A stretch of 64,000 bases of DNA from Lentisphaerae bacterium GWF2_49_21 (GCA_001804805.1 MHBH01000062.1:16001-80000), one strand, 5' to 3'; shown: positions 25,101 to 35,304, counted from the first letter of the stretch. Translations and numbers: made by a program. Notes: a model not told the origin generated them from the sequence alone.

Positions 25101-27527
25101 TCATTTCAGGTCCGCACCCGCAGGGGCGACCGTTTCATTTCCGGCTTCCTTCCTCTCCAGGAAAACTTTCATGGCGATATCTATCTTGAATGAAGGAAGC
25201 GCTATTTTCAAATCTCCATTATCAGCCGCGAGGCGGTCCGACCGGATGATTTCACCGGAGATGGTGTCATAAAAATCAACTTTGTATTTTCCTGTCTGTG
25301 TCAGTCCTTTTAGAGTAATCATGTGGTCCTTGAGAGCTTCGACAGAATCCGGCTCGTCGGGATAATTCTCCAATGGGATTTTCTTGAAAACCCAGGCATA
25401 ATATTCATTTTGGTTGCCGGCGGCAAGACAGGAATAGGCGGCATTGCCCGGTCCTTCAGCGGAACTTACCGTACGCTGGGAATATGTGAATCCCTTGTTC
25501 CTCGGATCAATCCCCTTCATGAACAATGAGAACCCGCGGAAATGGGGGTACTTGTTCTTGTCATGGATGAAATCGTGCCACCAGAGGAATGGCGTACCTG
25601 CCTGTTCGCAGAAGAAAGACGCCCAGAGTCCGGCGTGCAGGTCCGCCTCGAGCCTGTTGAGAGTTCCAGCATGCGGACTACCTCCATATTCCGTTATCAG
25701 CAGGGGTTTTTTCAGTTCCCTCAGTTTTTCAGTGTGTTTCAACATGTGATCCACAAAAGGCGTATTGTCGCGGTATGCGTCGCCAACGACATAGGAGATC
25801 TGGGGAAGCTCATAGAATTTCCGGTATTTGATTGGGTTGTTGTAATCTCCGCATGTATGGGTTGTGAGTATATGCCTGTTATTGTCGAGGGCCATGAAAT
25901 GATCCGCCGCCATCTTGTGCCATTCGACGCTCCTACCGCTATTGTATACTTCATCATGCTTGGTGATCAGGTCTATCTCGCTCCAGAATTCGAATCCAAA
26001 GATGTTCGTATATGCACCCCATCGCGCGGCAATGTACCGGTTCCGGTTCAGATAATATTTTTCGGCTTCCTTGTCGGTGAAGAAGTCCTTGGGCAGATCA
26101 AGCATGGCGCCATCGGCCACTGCGAACGGCGTCTTCTTATTGTGCGGGGAGTTGTCCCATTCTGGATCGGTGCTGCTGGAAAGCTTCCCGTGGTTGTCGA
26201 GTACCAGATGGACATAGATCCCCTTCTTCAGGGCATCGTCAAGGACAAAATCGAGCCTCCATGCGTTGAACAGATTGTAGCGTCCGAGTCCATAGTAGTC
26301 AGTCCTGGAACTTGTCCATTCAAGCGCGAACGACCAGGCGGCCATCCATATTTCAACGGCATTGATTCCGTTTTTCGACATTGCTGAAAAATATTCTTCA
26401 TAGGAGTAAGTACCCCTGTCAGGACGATATCCTATTTTAAGCTCCTTCTCGCTCCTGAGATCCTTGACGGAATGGATGTTGAATCCAATCGGAAAGAAAA
26501 ACTCCCCGGTGGTCAGTTCGAAATAGCGCGGATCATCCTTGCTTGCCCGGACGAAACCGGGATTTTTCGAGGTTTCGACGTTAACCTCGAAATATGGCGT
26601 CGAGATCTCGTTGCCCGGCGGTTCGGAGGAGTCCGTGGCGACGAGGCGGAACTTATAGGTTCCGGGATCAACTGGCGTGAACCGGAAGGCCCAGTGCACC
26701 TTGCCTGTGGGAGTCCTCATTTCACGGTTGAAATGGAGCTGCCTTACATAATCCTGCGTGAAATAGGCCGGAACCGTGTATTCCCCGGAATCCGGTCCTG
26801 TGATCTGGACATCGACCTTGATCTCCTCAGCGTCGAAAGGATTGAAATATTCCCTTGAAAGGTCGAAGCTCCCCTCGAGCATCTTGTACACCTGCCCCCT
26901 TTTCTGATATTCGAGGTTGGACATATATAGCTCGGGCTGTTCCCTCTCACCAGCGAGGCCCAGATTGCGCAGGGAAAATTTGATATTCCGGGCTTCCTGG
27001 CCGAAAACATTGAAACCCATGGTAAGCATCATTGCGGCGTTAAGGCTGTTCCAATCGGCCGAATGGCCTTCGGGATTCAGCTCATGCGCCGAGGATTTCA
27101 GGTTCACTTCCACCTTCCGCCACTCCCCGGAGTTCAGCGAAAAACTTTTCCGGCTCTGAAACCACAGTCCGTCCTTGTCCTTGATGAAGATGTTTCCGTT
27201 CACAGGTTTCCCGTCGGCGCTTACGGCCTTGACCTCCATTGACAGCTTGTCCTTCCGGAAGTCATCCGGATGCGGGCGGAAGGTCTCCCTCTTCCTCTCA
27301 AAATAGACCATTGCGGGTCCGGGCAGCTTGAAGGAGGCTGAAATTATTCCGTCATCTTCCGGGTCGAGTTCCTCAGGGATGCTGCTGTTCACCTGGAGGA
27401 ACCAGGAGCCTTCGTAGTTTTTGCTTTCGGAGTTATCATCCTCAATGGAGAAAAGTTGCCCTGTTATTCCAGTTAGGACAATGACCACCATAGATATTAT
27501 AATTATATTATTTTTATAGATCATCAT
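25101..27527 (-). CDS. Secreted glycoside-hydrolase-like protein
   Basis: An 808-residue protein with an N-terminal signal or anchor segment (about residues 6-28). Beta-rich modules (about 40-330) of the DUF5060/carbohydrate-binding kind come first. A TIM-barrel part follows (about 335-690) with clan-GH-A-like features: FGFEFWSEIDL near residue 517, where the acid/base Glu would lie, and LLITEYGGSP near 612 for the nucleophile. A small C-terminal beta domain ends the protein. It probably cleaves or binds a polysaccharide outside the cytoplasm; the substrate cannot be told. The first ATG lies only 6 bp from the end of an IS4-family element, so the native promoter and ribosome binding site are cut away. 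Confidence 0.78.
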   Translation of the reverse strand: MMIYKNNIIIISMVVIVLTGITGQLFSIEDDNSESKNYEGSWFLQVNSSIPEELDPEDDGIISASFKLPGPAMVYFERKRETFRPHPDDFRKDKLSMEVKAVSADGKPVNGNIFIKDKDGLWFQSRKSFSLNSGEWRKVEVNLKSSAHELNPEGHSADWNSLNAAMMLTMGFNVFGQEARNIKFSLRNLGLAGEREQPELYMSNLEYQKRGQVYKMLEGSFDLSREYFNPFDAEEIKVDVQITGPDSGEYTVPAYFTQDYVRQLHFNREMRTPTGKVHWAFRFTPVDPGTYKFRLVATDSSEPPGNEISTPYFEVNVETSKNPGFVRASKDDPRYFELTTGEFFFPIGFNIHSVKDLRSEKELKIGYRPDRGTYSYEEYFSAMSKNGINAVEIWMAAWSFALEWTSSRTDYYGLGRYNLFNAWRLDFVLDDALKKGIYVHLVLDNHGKLSSSTDPEWDNSPHNKKTPFAVADGAMLDLPKDFFTDKEAEKYYLNRNRYIAARWGAYTNIFGFEFWSEIDLITKHDEVYNSGRSVEWHKMAADHFMALDNNRHILTTHTCGDYNNPIKYRKFYELPQISYVVGDAYRDNTPFVDHMLKHTEKLRELKKPLLITEYGGSPHAGTLNRLEADLHAGLWASFFCEQAGTPFLWWHDFIHDKNKYPHFRGFSLFMKGIDPRNKGFTYSQRTVSSAEGPGNAAYSCLAAGNQNEYYAWVFKKIPLENYPDEPDSVEALKDHMITLKGLTQTGKYKVDFYDTISGEIIRSDRLAADNGDLKIALPSFKIDIAMKVFLERKEAGNETVAPAGADLK

Positions 27528-27610
27528 TCAGCAGTGTCCCACCGTTGAAACATGAAATTGGTATAACATGTTTGGAAAATAATATGATAAGTGACGATTG
27601 CAAATTTTTC
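27507..27610 (+). repeat. About 104-bp direct repeat at the left end of the IS, copy 1
   Basis: This comprises 27 bp of flanking sequence (27507-27533) plus the first 77 bp of the insertion sequence. A second copy lies at 28855-28956, just outside the right end of the IS. The flank part differs at one position in 27; the IS part is more diverged. The copy also contains the start codon of the glycoside-hydrolase-like gene. Confidence 0.75.
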
Positions 27611-28849
27611 GATTTGAAATCGGGATACGATATTCCCTATTCATCTTCATTTCATGGAAAGGAAATGTATGATGAACAAGGGGAAAACAATATTCTCGCA
27701 GATTATGAAGTTTCTTCCGGCATACGAATTTCAAAGAAGCGTGTTAAAATACGGAGGGGAATACAAGGTAAAGGAATTCTCGTGTCTGGAACAGTTCTAT
27801 GTCATGGCATTTGCTCAGATAGCGTACAGGGAAAGCCTGCGGGACACTGTGACATGCCTGGGTGTTCTTGGTCCAAGACTATATCATATGGGCATAAGGA
27901 ACAAGCCGAGTCTGAACAACCTTTCGCATGCGAACATGACGAGGGACTGGCGTATATTTGCGGAAGTCGCACAGGTTCTCATCTGCCGCGCAAGGAAACT
28001 CCACGAGGACGAACAGATTTCGGAGGAGCTGGAGCAGGCTGTTTATGCGCTGGATTCTACAACGATAGATCTTTGCCTGAGCTTGTTCCGATGGGCCAGG
28101 TTCCGCAAAAGGAAGGGGGCGATAAAACTTCACACCCTCATGGAAGTCAAAAGTTCCATGCCGACTGTTATTTACATCACCGATGGAAAAGTTCACGACA
28201 TGAACATGCTGGATATTTTGGAACTGGAGCCAGGAGCAATATATATCATGGACAGAGGCTATGTGGACTTCAGAAGGCTTTACCAGTTCTGCCTGGACTG
28301 CGCCTTCTTTGTGATACGGGCGAAAAGAAATCTCCGGTATCATGTCGTGAAAAAGAGAAGGGCGTGCAGGAAGGACGGGATAATTTCGGATCAGGTCATA
28401 CACCTTCACGGCTACTATCAGAAAAGACATTATCCCACCGTGCTGAGACGGATAAAATACTGGGACAGGGAAAAGAAGAAAAGACTGGTTTTCCTGACGA
28501 ATAACTTCAACCTGCCTGCAAAGACGATCGCATTCCTTTACAGATGTAGATGGAGGATAGAAATATTTTTCAAATGGATAAAGCAGAACCTGAGGATAAA
28601 GACCTTTTTCGGAACAACTGAAAACGCAGTAAAGACGCAGATATGGATAGCGATATGCGTGTATGCGATGGTGTTCATAATGCAGAAGGAGCTCGGTATA
28701 GATAAAAGCGCATATGAAATCCTTCAGATTTTGAACTTGACTCTGTTCGAAAAGGAGTCTTTGAAGGAAATGCTTTTGAGCGTAAATGCATCAAAAAATG
28801 AGAGTGGAAGTTGCAAGCAGTTGCTATTGTTCAACTAATATTGGGACAC
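27534..28849 (+). mobile_element. IS4-family insertion sequence, 1,316 bp
   Basis: The ends are short inverted repeats: GTGTCCCA at 27534-27541 and TGGGACAC at 28842-28849, with weaker pairing further in. A single transposase fills the interior. The element looks complete and its transposase intact, so it may be active. It sits directly upstream of the minus-strand glycoside-hydrolase-like gene. The flanking repeats are far longer than the 8-13 bp target duplications usual for this family. Confidence 0.85.
27672..28838 (+). CDS. IS4-family transposase (DUF4372 N-terminus)
   Basis: A 388-residue transposase from ATG 27672, with ATG 27669 adjacent. The N-terminal part (KTIFSQIMKFLPAYEF) is the DUF4372 type. 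The DDE catalytic residues are visible in ALDSTTIDL (first Asp) and IMDRGYVDF (second Asp). The YREK signature YRCRWRIEIFFKWIK contains the Glu. The frame is intact and of normal length. It cuts and joins the IS ends. Confidence 0.93.
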   Translation: MNKGKTIFSQIMKFLPAYEFQRSVLKYGGEYKVKEFSCLEQFYVMAFAQIAYRESLRDTVTCLGVLGPRLYHMGIRNKPSLNNLSHANMTRDWRIFAEVAQVLICRARKLHEDEQISEELEQAVYALDSTTIDLCLSLFRWARFRKRKGAIKLHTLMEVKSSMPTVIYITDGKVHDMNMLDILELEPGAIYIMDRGYVDFRRLYQFCLDCAFFVIRAKRNLRYHVVKKRRACRKDGIISDQVIHLHGYYQKRHYPTVLRRIKYWDREKKKRLVFLTNNFNLPAKTIAFLYRCRWRIEIFFKWIKQNLRIKTFFGTTENAVKTQIWIAICVYAMVFIMQKELGIDKSAYEILQILNLTLFEKESLKEMLLSVNASKNESGSCKQLLLFN

Positions 28850-28854
28850 TAATG

Positions 28855-28956
28855 ATTATTTTTATAGATCGTCATTCAGCAGGATCCCGATGTTAAAACT
28901 TGAAATTGGCATAACATGTTGAAAAAAAATATGACAAATGCGGATTGCAAATTTTC
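28855..28956 (+). repeat. About 102-bp direct repeat right of the IS, copy 2
   Basis: This is the diverged counterpart of 27507-27610. It holds 27 bp matching the left flank of the IS (26 identical) and then about 75 bp resembling the IS left end. It probably records an earlier tandem copy of flank plus IS of which only the left end survives. Confidence 0.7.
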
Positions 28957-29316
28957 CGGAATGCATTAAGTCAATATATGCTTTGTCGAATACTGCAATT
29001 GCGCCAGCACTTCTTTCGGTGGAACAACTTCACGAATCGTGGACAATGCTCCATAATGATTCCGCAGCGTATCTCAGAATGTCTTTGATTCCAATAACCT
29101 ACGGCAACTACCCGAACATCACCGCCAGAACATGGATGGCCGGACTAAACGTGCAAGGCTGCTATCCACGCTGTGTTCGCGAGCTAGTTTCGGAATAAGA
29201 CTTCTCTTAATCAATTTGAATATTTGTGCCAACACGCTCATCTTACATTCAAGATGGATCATGTATTGGGATTGAAAAACAGAAAGACAGTGTTTCTAAA
29301 TAACATAAAGAGAAAG
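28957..29316. other. Intergenic, no gene recognised
   Basis: A frame of 86 codons (28938-29198) starts inside the repeat copy and has no homologue I recognise. The stretch is more likely non-coding or decayed sequence beside the insertion sequence. Confidence 0.45.
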
Positions 29317-31101
29317 ATGGAAGAGGAAATTCAAAACAAAGATAAATCAACAGGGGAGCTTATTGAGGCCGAACTTGAAGACAAGGTTGGCAGGGCTGAC
29401 AAAAAGTGGTCGGGAGTCCGCATGGGAAGAACCTGTCTCCGCCTTCTCCTGCTTGCCGTTTTCGCCCTGCTGTATGCTGCGGCGTTCCCGCCGCTGAATT
29501 GGAGCAGTGTCGGTTGGTTCGGAATTACCCCTCTTTTCTTGATGGTACGCGGCAGGACCGTAAGGCAGGCGTGGTTCGATGGATTTTTCGGGGATATGTC
29601 TGGTCGTGCACGGCATTTTCTTTATGCATGAGATCGAAGTATTCGTGCCGTTTGTACTTGGGTTCATACTTGCTCTTTTCCCTGCGTTCTGGGCTGCATC
29701 TGTCCCGCTTCTCAGGAGATCCATATTCGTGCCGTCCGATGTCCAGCTCAAGGGACGTGATGCCGAACGGGACTATTATAATAATGAAAAGCACAGCTAT
29801 TGGAAGAAATGCCTGCTTGTCTTTGCTCTCGCCTCCTGGTGGTGTGTGCTGGAATGGATAAGAACTTGGATAGGAACGGGGCTCCCATGGAACCTCCTGG
29901 CGGTTTCCCAGTGGAAGAACATTTCCCTCCTGCAGATATGCGAATTCACCGGTGTCTACGGCCTCAGCTTCGTGCTCATCCACTTCAACATATCCCTGCG
30001 CTCGCGATGGATATCTGGAGGAACATTATCATGGAGAAGAAATACGAGCGTCTTGTCCCCTTCTATATTTCAATCGCATTGCTCGTTATCATCCTGGTCT
30101 CAGGATCATATTCTATTCTGAGAACAGGCAACAAGGAAAAGGTTACTCTTGACGCCATCGCAGTCCAAGCTAACATTCCGCAGGGCAGGATGGCCAACGA
30201 CCAGCAGGCGAAGTTCGCCCTTGACGAATATATCTCCCTCTCTGAAAATGCAGTCCTGCTGGAGCCGGATCTTGTGATCTGGCCGGAGACGGCCGTGCCG
30301 ATACCGTATAATCTCGCGGATACTCTGGCAATGGAGTACAGGAACAGGCTGGGGGGACTTATTATCCGGAACAGGATACCGTTCCTGATAGGCACAGTTG
30401 ATTTCGGCAAATACACTTCGATGATGAACCCTCAGGACATTCCGATCTACAATAGCGCTATTTTTATCGACAGGAATGCAAGCATAGTTGACAGCTACAA
30501 CAAGATCCATCTCGTGCCATGGGGCGAATACACACTTTTGGGCGAATATTATCCATGGATAAAGAAGAAATTTGGAATGGGGAGGAGCCTGACGCCAAGG
30601 AAGAGAGATACTATCTTCAATATAAAAGAGAACATCAGGGCAGGAATGAATATCTGTTATGAGGACGTCTTTCCGGTTCTTGCCCGGAACTGCGCGCTTG
30701 CCGGAGCCAACCTCCTGATAATAATAAGCAATGACGCCTGGTATCCGAAAAGTTCCGAACCAGAACAGCATCTTGCCCATGCTGTATTCAGGGCTATGGA
30801 GATCCGCCGTCCGATAATCCGTGCCGGCAACAACAGCGGCAGCTGTGTGATCAGCCCTAACGGTGCGATTACGCAGGATATTTCCTTATCGTCTGATGAT
30901 AAGAAAGATGTGAACGTCCTCGATCCGCTCCGGAAGATTAAAGGATTTGCCAATTTCAGGGTGGAGGTTCTGTCCGAAGCCCCTCTTTCCTTCTATGTGA
31001 GATATGGAAACGTATTCATTTATTTCCGTATACTGATTTGCATCTTTATAGGAGCCGGAATCCTCTGGCAATGGCGTGAAAAGAAACAGAAGCTGTTTTA
31101 G
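29317..31101 (+). pseudogene. lnt: Apolipoprotein N-acyltransferase with two compensating frameshifts
   Basis: Lnt acylates the N-terminal Cys of lipoproteins in the inner membrane. ATG 29317 opens the frame (behind AAAGAGAAAG). The coding sense moves to the +1 frame near 29588-29600, in a TTTTTCGGGG stretch, and returns to the first frame near 29985-30002. Together the parts give the usual Lnt layout: N-terminal membrane helices with AFPPLNWSSVGWFGI and WIRTWIGTGLPWNL, then a nitrilase domain. The catalytic triad is intact in VIWPETAVP (Glu), NKIHLVPWGEY (Lys) and GMNICYEDVF (Cys). The last membrane helix (IYFRILICIFIGAGIL) is also present. The two shifts are either sequencing errors or the start of decay; the gene is normally essential. 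Confidence 0.8.
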
Positions 31102-31404
31102 TCGTTCGAAAAGAAATAGCTGCCTGGACACGGGTTACTCCTTGTCGTATTTCTTGAAGTTCCCCGGGGGATTTTTTATATATTCACGATTTTGCGAATT
31201 TATTTCATGTTCAATAGAATGACTTCATAGGTGACACTGTGGATGGCTTTTGCCTCTGACATGGGTGCTTCACTGCCGGTGCTCTTCAATGCATTGAGAT
31301 TATTGCATGTTGAAAATAAAAATGTAGGAGGAGAATGATATGATTCCGATTCTTGAATAAAATAGTGTTCAAGCAGTGCGCCACTCATATAGCATTGCGC
31401 ATTA
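31102..31404. other. Intergenic between convergent lnt and M16 genes
   Basis: No gene is visible. A CCCCGGGG palindrome followed by a T-run near 31160-31175 has no loop, and I do not call it a terminator. Confidence 0.5.
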
Positions 31405-34173
31405 TTACTTAACCTGTTTCGGAAGGATGGTGTCCGTCTTTGATCCGGCGAAGCTACCGGATCGCACGAAGGTGAACTTGTCGAGTTTGATGTGCCATGT
31501 GAAAGCTTCCCGCGCCTGTTCGGACGAAAGCGCGTCGACCTTCTTTTCCAAGTCTCCTTGCCAAGCCATGGTGCGTCCGAGATATTCGTTTTGAGATAGT
31601 TGACGAGCGAGGGAGCGGTCTTGGGACCGCTCAACCTTGCGCCCTTGCAGCCATCCCGTCTTGGCCTCGCGCATCTCATCTGACGTGAAGCCGGTCTCGC
31701 TGATCCGGGTCAACTCCTCGCGGAGCGCCTTCTCCAGCTTCTCCGCGTTCTGTGGGGCATAGATGGCGGACGCGTTGAACCAGGCGAGGCTGTCCTCCGA
31801 ATGTACCCGCAACGAGGAGCCTACGTAATAGCTCAGTCCGTCTTTCTCCCGGATACGGGACGCGAGGCGGGAGTTTAGGAACCCACCGCCAGCCATGAAG
31901 TTCGCCAGCGAGAGTGCGGGATAGTCAGGATCGTCGTCGCGCATTGCGAAATTCATGCCCGCTACCATGAAGGCGTTTGCCTTGTCGGGTGTTTCGAGAG
32001 AAAGTTGCGCCGGTGCGATGTCGCGCCACTCTGTCTGTATGCGCCGGAAGCTTTTGACGCTCGTCCAACCACCGAACAGTTCCTCAGCCAGTTGTTGCAT
32101 CTCCTGCGGATCAAAATCCCCCACGAGCGCAAGCTGGCCGGAGGAGGCTCCGTAAAAACCGGTATGGAACGCTTTTACATCGTCGAGCCTTGCGGACTTG
32201 ACCCGCTCAATCTGTTCGGGGAGGGTAGGCGTGTACCGGACATCCTCCGGGAGGTAGGGGGCTGTCTGCCGCGAGAATGCGATCCTGGCAAGCGAGATGG
32301 GGTCGTTTTTCTCCTGCTCCAGGGATACGAGCTCCTCCTGCCGGAGCATCTCGAATTCGTCGGCCTTAAAAGCCGGCTCGCGCAATACCTCGGCTATCAA
32401 GCGCAAGGCGGAGACAATGTTCTTGCGATCCGTCTCAAGAAACGCGTTAACACCCGTGGCCGAGCCATCAACGCTGACGCGGGTCTTGAGGCGGTCGAAC
32501 TCGTCCTGTAACTGCTGCCGTGTATGCCGTGCCGTGCCCCGCATGAGCATTTCGCCGGCAAGGCGGCCTGCCACGGCCTGCCCTTTGAGGCTCTCCTCGT
32601 CGCCGATGTTCAGGGACAATGCGACATGGATTGTCGCTCCGCGGGTCTTCTTGGGGAGCAGCGCGAGCTTGAGCCCGTCTTTAAGCGCATTGCGTACTGT
32701 GAGGCGGTCGATGTTCTCGGGGGATGGGTCGAAGGCCTCTCCTGAGGCAAGAGACTCGCCACCCTTGTAGTCCTTCACCAGGCTGGACACGTCGGGCGTC
32801 TCCGGGATATCGACGCGCTCTGGCTTTGCAGTCGGGATGAAAAGCCCCAGCGTGCGGTTGGCGGGCTTGAGGTAGGCTGATGCCACCCGCTGGACATCAT
32901 CTGGCGTCAATGTCTTGATACGGTCGCGGTTGATGAAGAAAAGCCGCCAGTCGCCGACAGCCAGCCATTCGGACATCTCGAGGCCAACCCGGTCGGCGGA
33001 GTTCAGAGTGATATCGATATCCTTGAGCAGCGAGGTTTTCGCGCGTTCGACTTCCTCCGCACTGAAGGTGGTCGCCGCGGAATCTTCAATTGTCTTGAGC
33101 AGTATGTCCCCGGCCTCGTCGAGGGATTGCTCCTTGCGCGTAGTGGCTCCGAAAAGCATCAGCCCAGGTTCCCGTAGGGCGAAGTTAAAACTAAAGACCG
33201 AAGATGCCTTCTTCGTTTCAACCAATGTCTTATGCAGACGTCCTGACGGCGTATCGCCGAGTATGTGGGAGAGGACGTCAAGAGCGGGACTATCTGCGTG
33301 CGACGCAGCAGGCACATGGTATGCGGCTATCACATCTTGCGTGTCGCCGACGCGGCGGAGGGTGACAAGACGCTCCCCGTCCTGCGCAGGTTCCCGCGTG
33401 TAGGTCGTCATCATCTGACGGGAAGGTTTCGGGATGGAACCGAACTTCTCCTGTATGAGAGCGAGCGTCTTTTCCGGATCGAAATTGCCGGCCACGAGCA
33501 GGACGGAGTTGTCAGACTGATACCAGTTCCGGTAGAACGCCTGCAGCTTCTCGATGGACACGTTTTCAATATCGGAGCGTGCGCCGATGGTGGGCTTCCC
33601 ATAGTTGTGCCATAGATAGGCCATCGACATCACGCGTCTGAAGAGGACGTGTGAAGGGTCGTTCTCGCCCGCCTCGAACTCATTGCGCACCACGGTCATC
33701 TCCGAGTCAAGATCCTTTTTGGCGATGAAGCTGTTGACCATCCGATCGGCCTCAAGATCGAGCGCCCAGCCCAGGTTGTCGTCGCTGGCGGCGAAAGTCT
33801 CGAAGTAGTTGGTGCGATCATAGCTTGTGGTACCGTTAGGCCGCGCGCCGTGAGCCGTCAGCTCCTGGGGGATGTTCACATGCCGTGGGGAACCCTTGAA
33901 CATGAGATGCTCAAGAAGGTGCGCCATACCCGCCTCACCGTAGTTCTCGTGACGCGAACCCACTAGATAGGTTACATTGACGGTGATGGTCGGTTTCGTC
34001 GGATCCTGGAAAAGGAGTACCTTGAGTCCGTTTGCCAGAGAATATTCATCCATCCCCTCTACCGAAACTCCCCGGGAGACCCCGGCCGGGGTAACAAACG
34101 AATCATTAGCCCGGACAAAGAAGGAGGCGAGAAAGCAAAAGACAAGTGGAAGCACAGCACGACGGATGTTCAT
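31405..34173 (-). CDS. M16-family zinc peptidase with two M16 domains
   Basis: A 922-residue protein from ATG 34173, which has GAGAAGG just upstream; a longer frame to 34389 lacks coding character. It has a signal peptide (about residues 1-22). The N-terminal M16 domain carries the inverted zinc motif HLLEH (H85, E88, H89) in GMAHLLEHLMFKGSP. A second, inactive M16 half starts near residue 470. This is the pitrilysin/PqqL-like two-domain form that degrades peptides in the periplasm or outside. The gene is visibly GC-richer than its neighbours, which suggests acquisition from elsewhere. The eRF1-like gene lies 219 bp upstream on the same strand. Confidence 0.9.
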   Translation of the reverse strand: MNIRRAVLPLVFCFLASFFVRANDSFVTPAGVSRGVSVEGMDEYSLANGLKVLLFQDPTKPTITVNVTYLVGSRHENYGEAGMAHLLEHLMFKGSPRHVNIPQELTAHGARPNGTTSYDRTNYFETFAASDDNLGWALDLEADRMVNSFIAKKDLDSEMTVVRNEFEAGENDPSHVLFRRVMSMAYLWHNYGKPTIGARSDIENVSIEKLQAFYRNWYQSDNSVLLVAGNFDPEKTLALIQEKFGSIPKPSRQMMTTYTREPAQDGERLVTLRRVGDTQDVIAAYHVPAASHADSPALDVLSHILGDTPSGRLHKTLVETKKASSVFSFNFALREPGLMLFGATTRKEQSLDEAGDILLKTIEDSAATTFSAEEVERAKTSLLKDIDITLNSADRVGLEMSEWLAVGDWRLFFINRDRIKTLTPDDVQRVASAYLKPANRTLGLFIPTAKPERVDIPETPDVSSLVKDYKGGESLASGEAFDPSPENIDRLTVRNALKDGLKLALLPKKTRGATIHVALSLNIGDEESLKGQAVAGRLAGEMLMRGTARHTRQQLQDEFDRLKTRVSVDGSATGVNAFLETDRKNIVSALRLIAEVLREPAFKADEFEMLRQEELVSLEQEKNDPISLARIAFSRQTAPYLPEDVRYTPTLPEQIERVKSARLDDVKAFHTGFYGASSGQLALVGDFDPQEMQQLAEELFGGWTSVKSFRRIQTEWRDIAPAQLSLETPDKANAFMVAGMNFAMRDDDPDYPALSLANFMAGGGFLNSRLASRIREKDGLSYYVGSSLRVHSEDSLAWFNASAIYAPQNAEKLEKALREELTRISETGFTSDEMREAKTGWLQGRKVERSQDRSLARQLSQNEYLGRTMAWQGDLEKKVDALSSEQAREAFTWHIKLDKFTFVRSGSFAGSKTDTILPKQVK

Positions 34174-34392
34174 ATACCTTCTCCCGAAACGAAGTGTTTT
34201 TCTATTTATTGCCTGGCGCCTGCAATCAACAAGGATTTTCCTACTGCCTTTTGACCTGTCCAAACGAGACGAAATAGAGTTCGGCATCACAATCCTCATC
34301 GTCTCCGACAGGCTTTGTCGAGCTTGCTGCTTGGGTCCTCGGTATTTGTCGGCGGGAGTCAAAACAACCGCAAGCAGACAGGCGGGCACTAA

Positions 34393-34806
34393 CTATGGGG
34401 TCGATTCCGAGACGCGCATGGCATAGAACCCCAACACTTTCAGCTCGGCCTGCCGAGGAGCCATTTTGTCAGTGGTTTCCATATCTATGACACGAGACCT
34501 CAGCCCCTTGATCCGGCCTATCTCGCTTATAAGCTCTTTCTTTGCCGCACCGGGACCGAAGATGAAAATCGTCTCGGCATTCCGAATCGATTGAATGATT
34601 CTGCGGTAGAATCTCTTGACGAACTCATCCCTTCTATGCCTTATGTGACTTTCGGGAATGATCGTGCAATGTCCTTTGGTGCTACTCAGCGGGTGACGTG
34701 TCTCGGCGATGTCGGAATCAATCGTGTCAGTCTTTGCTACCCCGTTGACGATGGATACAACGATCGCATTTGACCGGTCCAGCCATATTCCTACCTGTTG
34801 CGCCAT
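34393..34806 (-). CDS. eRF1/Pelota-like small protein
   Basis: A 137-residue protein that looks like the stand-alone release-factor-like proteins of bacteria. It begins QVGIWLDRSNAIVV, has a central basic helix region (HIRHRRDEFVKRFYRRIIQ), and then IFIFGPGAAKKELISEI as in the nucleotide-fold part of eRF1 domain 2/3. Such proteins have been proposed to act in ribosome rescue or stress, but the function of this group is not settled. No GGQ motif is present. It is transcribed in the same direction as the M16 gene. Confidence 0.55.
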   Translation of the reverse strand: MAQQVGIWLDRSNAIVVSIVNGVAKTDTIDSDIAETRHPLSSTKGHCTIIPESHIRHRRDEFVKRFYRRIIQSIRNAETIFIFGPGAAKKELISEIGRIKGLRSRVIDMETTDKMAPRQAELKVLGFYAMRVSESTP

Positions 34807-35304
34807 AATTGCTTCTCCTTATTGTGTTTCCCTGTTACTGTTGAGCCTTTTTTGTCTACGCTTCTTCTCTGCGGAAACGCTCCCACGCAGGATGATTCTC
34901 TTTTTTAGACAGCGGCTCCGAAAGTAAGTTCCGTGCATAATCATAAAAACACGTCAATAATTACGAGCGGAGTTCTTGACAATAAGGGTTTCTCTCAGTA
35001 ATATCGTATCCCATCCCCTGGTTAGGATGCAATATAAAGGATACATTATGAGTGCGCCAAGTAAGCTGGCATGAACTGTCCACCGAAATCCGCCAAGGAC
35101 GGAAACCCAACAATATTCCCTCAAGTGCGGATACTGTCTGAGCCGATTTCAAAACTCTGAAAAATCCAGAGTTTTTAAATTGGCTATATTTTGTTTTTGT
35201 TAAAATTTTCCAAAATTTCGAATTTCTCTCCTAAAATCTCTGTTTTTGCCGACAAGGCTCCTTTCGCTTTTTTCTTTAGACTTTATATTTCAGTTCAACT
35301 CTTT
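34807..35304. other. Intergenic, one strong hairpin
   Basis: About 500 bp without a recognisable gene, lying between the eRF1-like gene and the decayed transposase. The only clear structure is the hairpin at 35151-35175. Confidence 0.5.
35151..35175. terminator. Candidate bidirectional terminator hairpin
   Basis: A perfect 9-bp stem, AAAACTCTG at 35151-35159 and CAGAGTTTT at 35167-35175, with a 7-nt loop. An A/T-rich arm on each side supplies a T-run in either direction. It lies downstream of the minus-strand transposase and may belong to that element's end. Confidence 0.5.

Noticed and set aside
25542..26387. Open frame of 281 codons on the plus strand
   Set aside because: Antisense to the glycoside-hydrolase-like gene, whose signal segment and catalytic-type motifs are on the minus strand.
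27545..28504. Open frame of 319 codons overlapping the IS transposase
   Set aside because: It is a different frame of the same strand, and the transposase frame carries the DDE and YREK motifs.
31155..31180. Terminator between lnt and the M16 gene
   Set aside because: The CCCCGGGG palindrome has no loop and cannot form a normal hairpin, despite the T-run.
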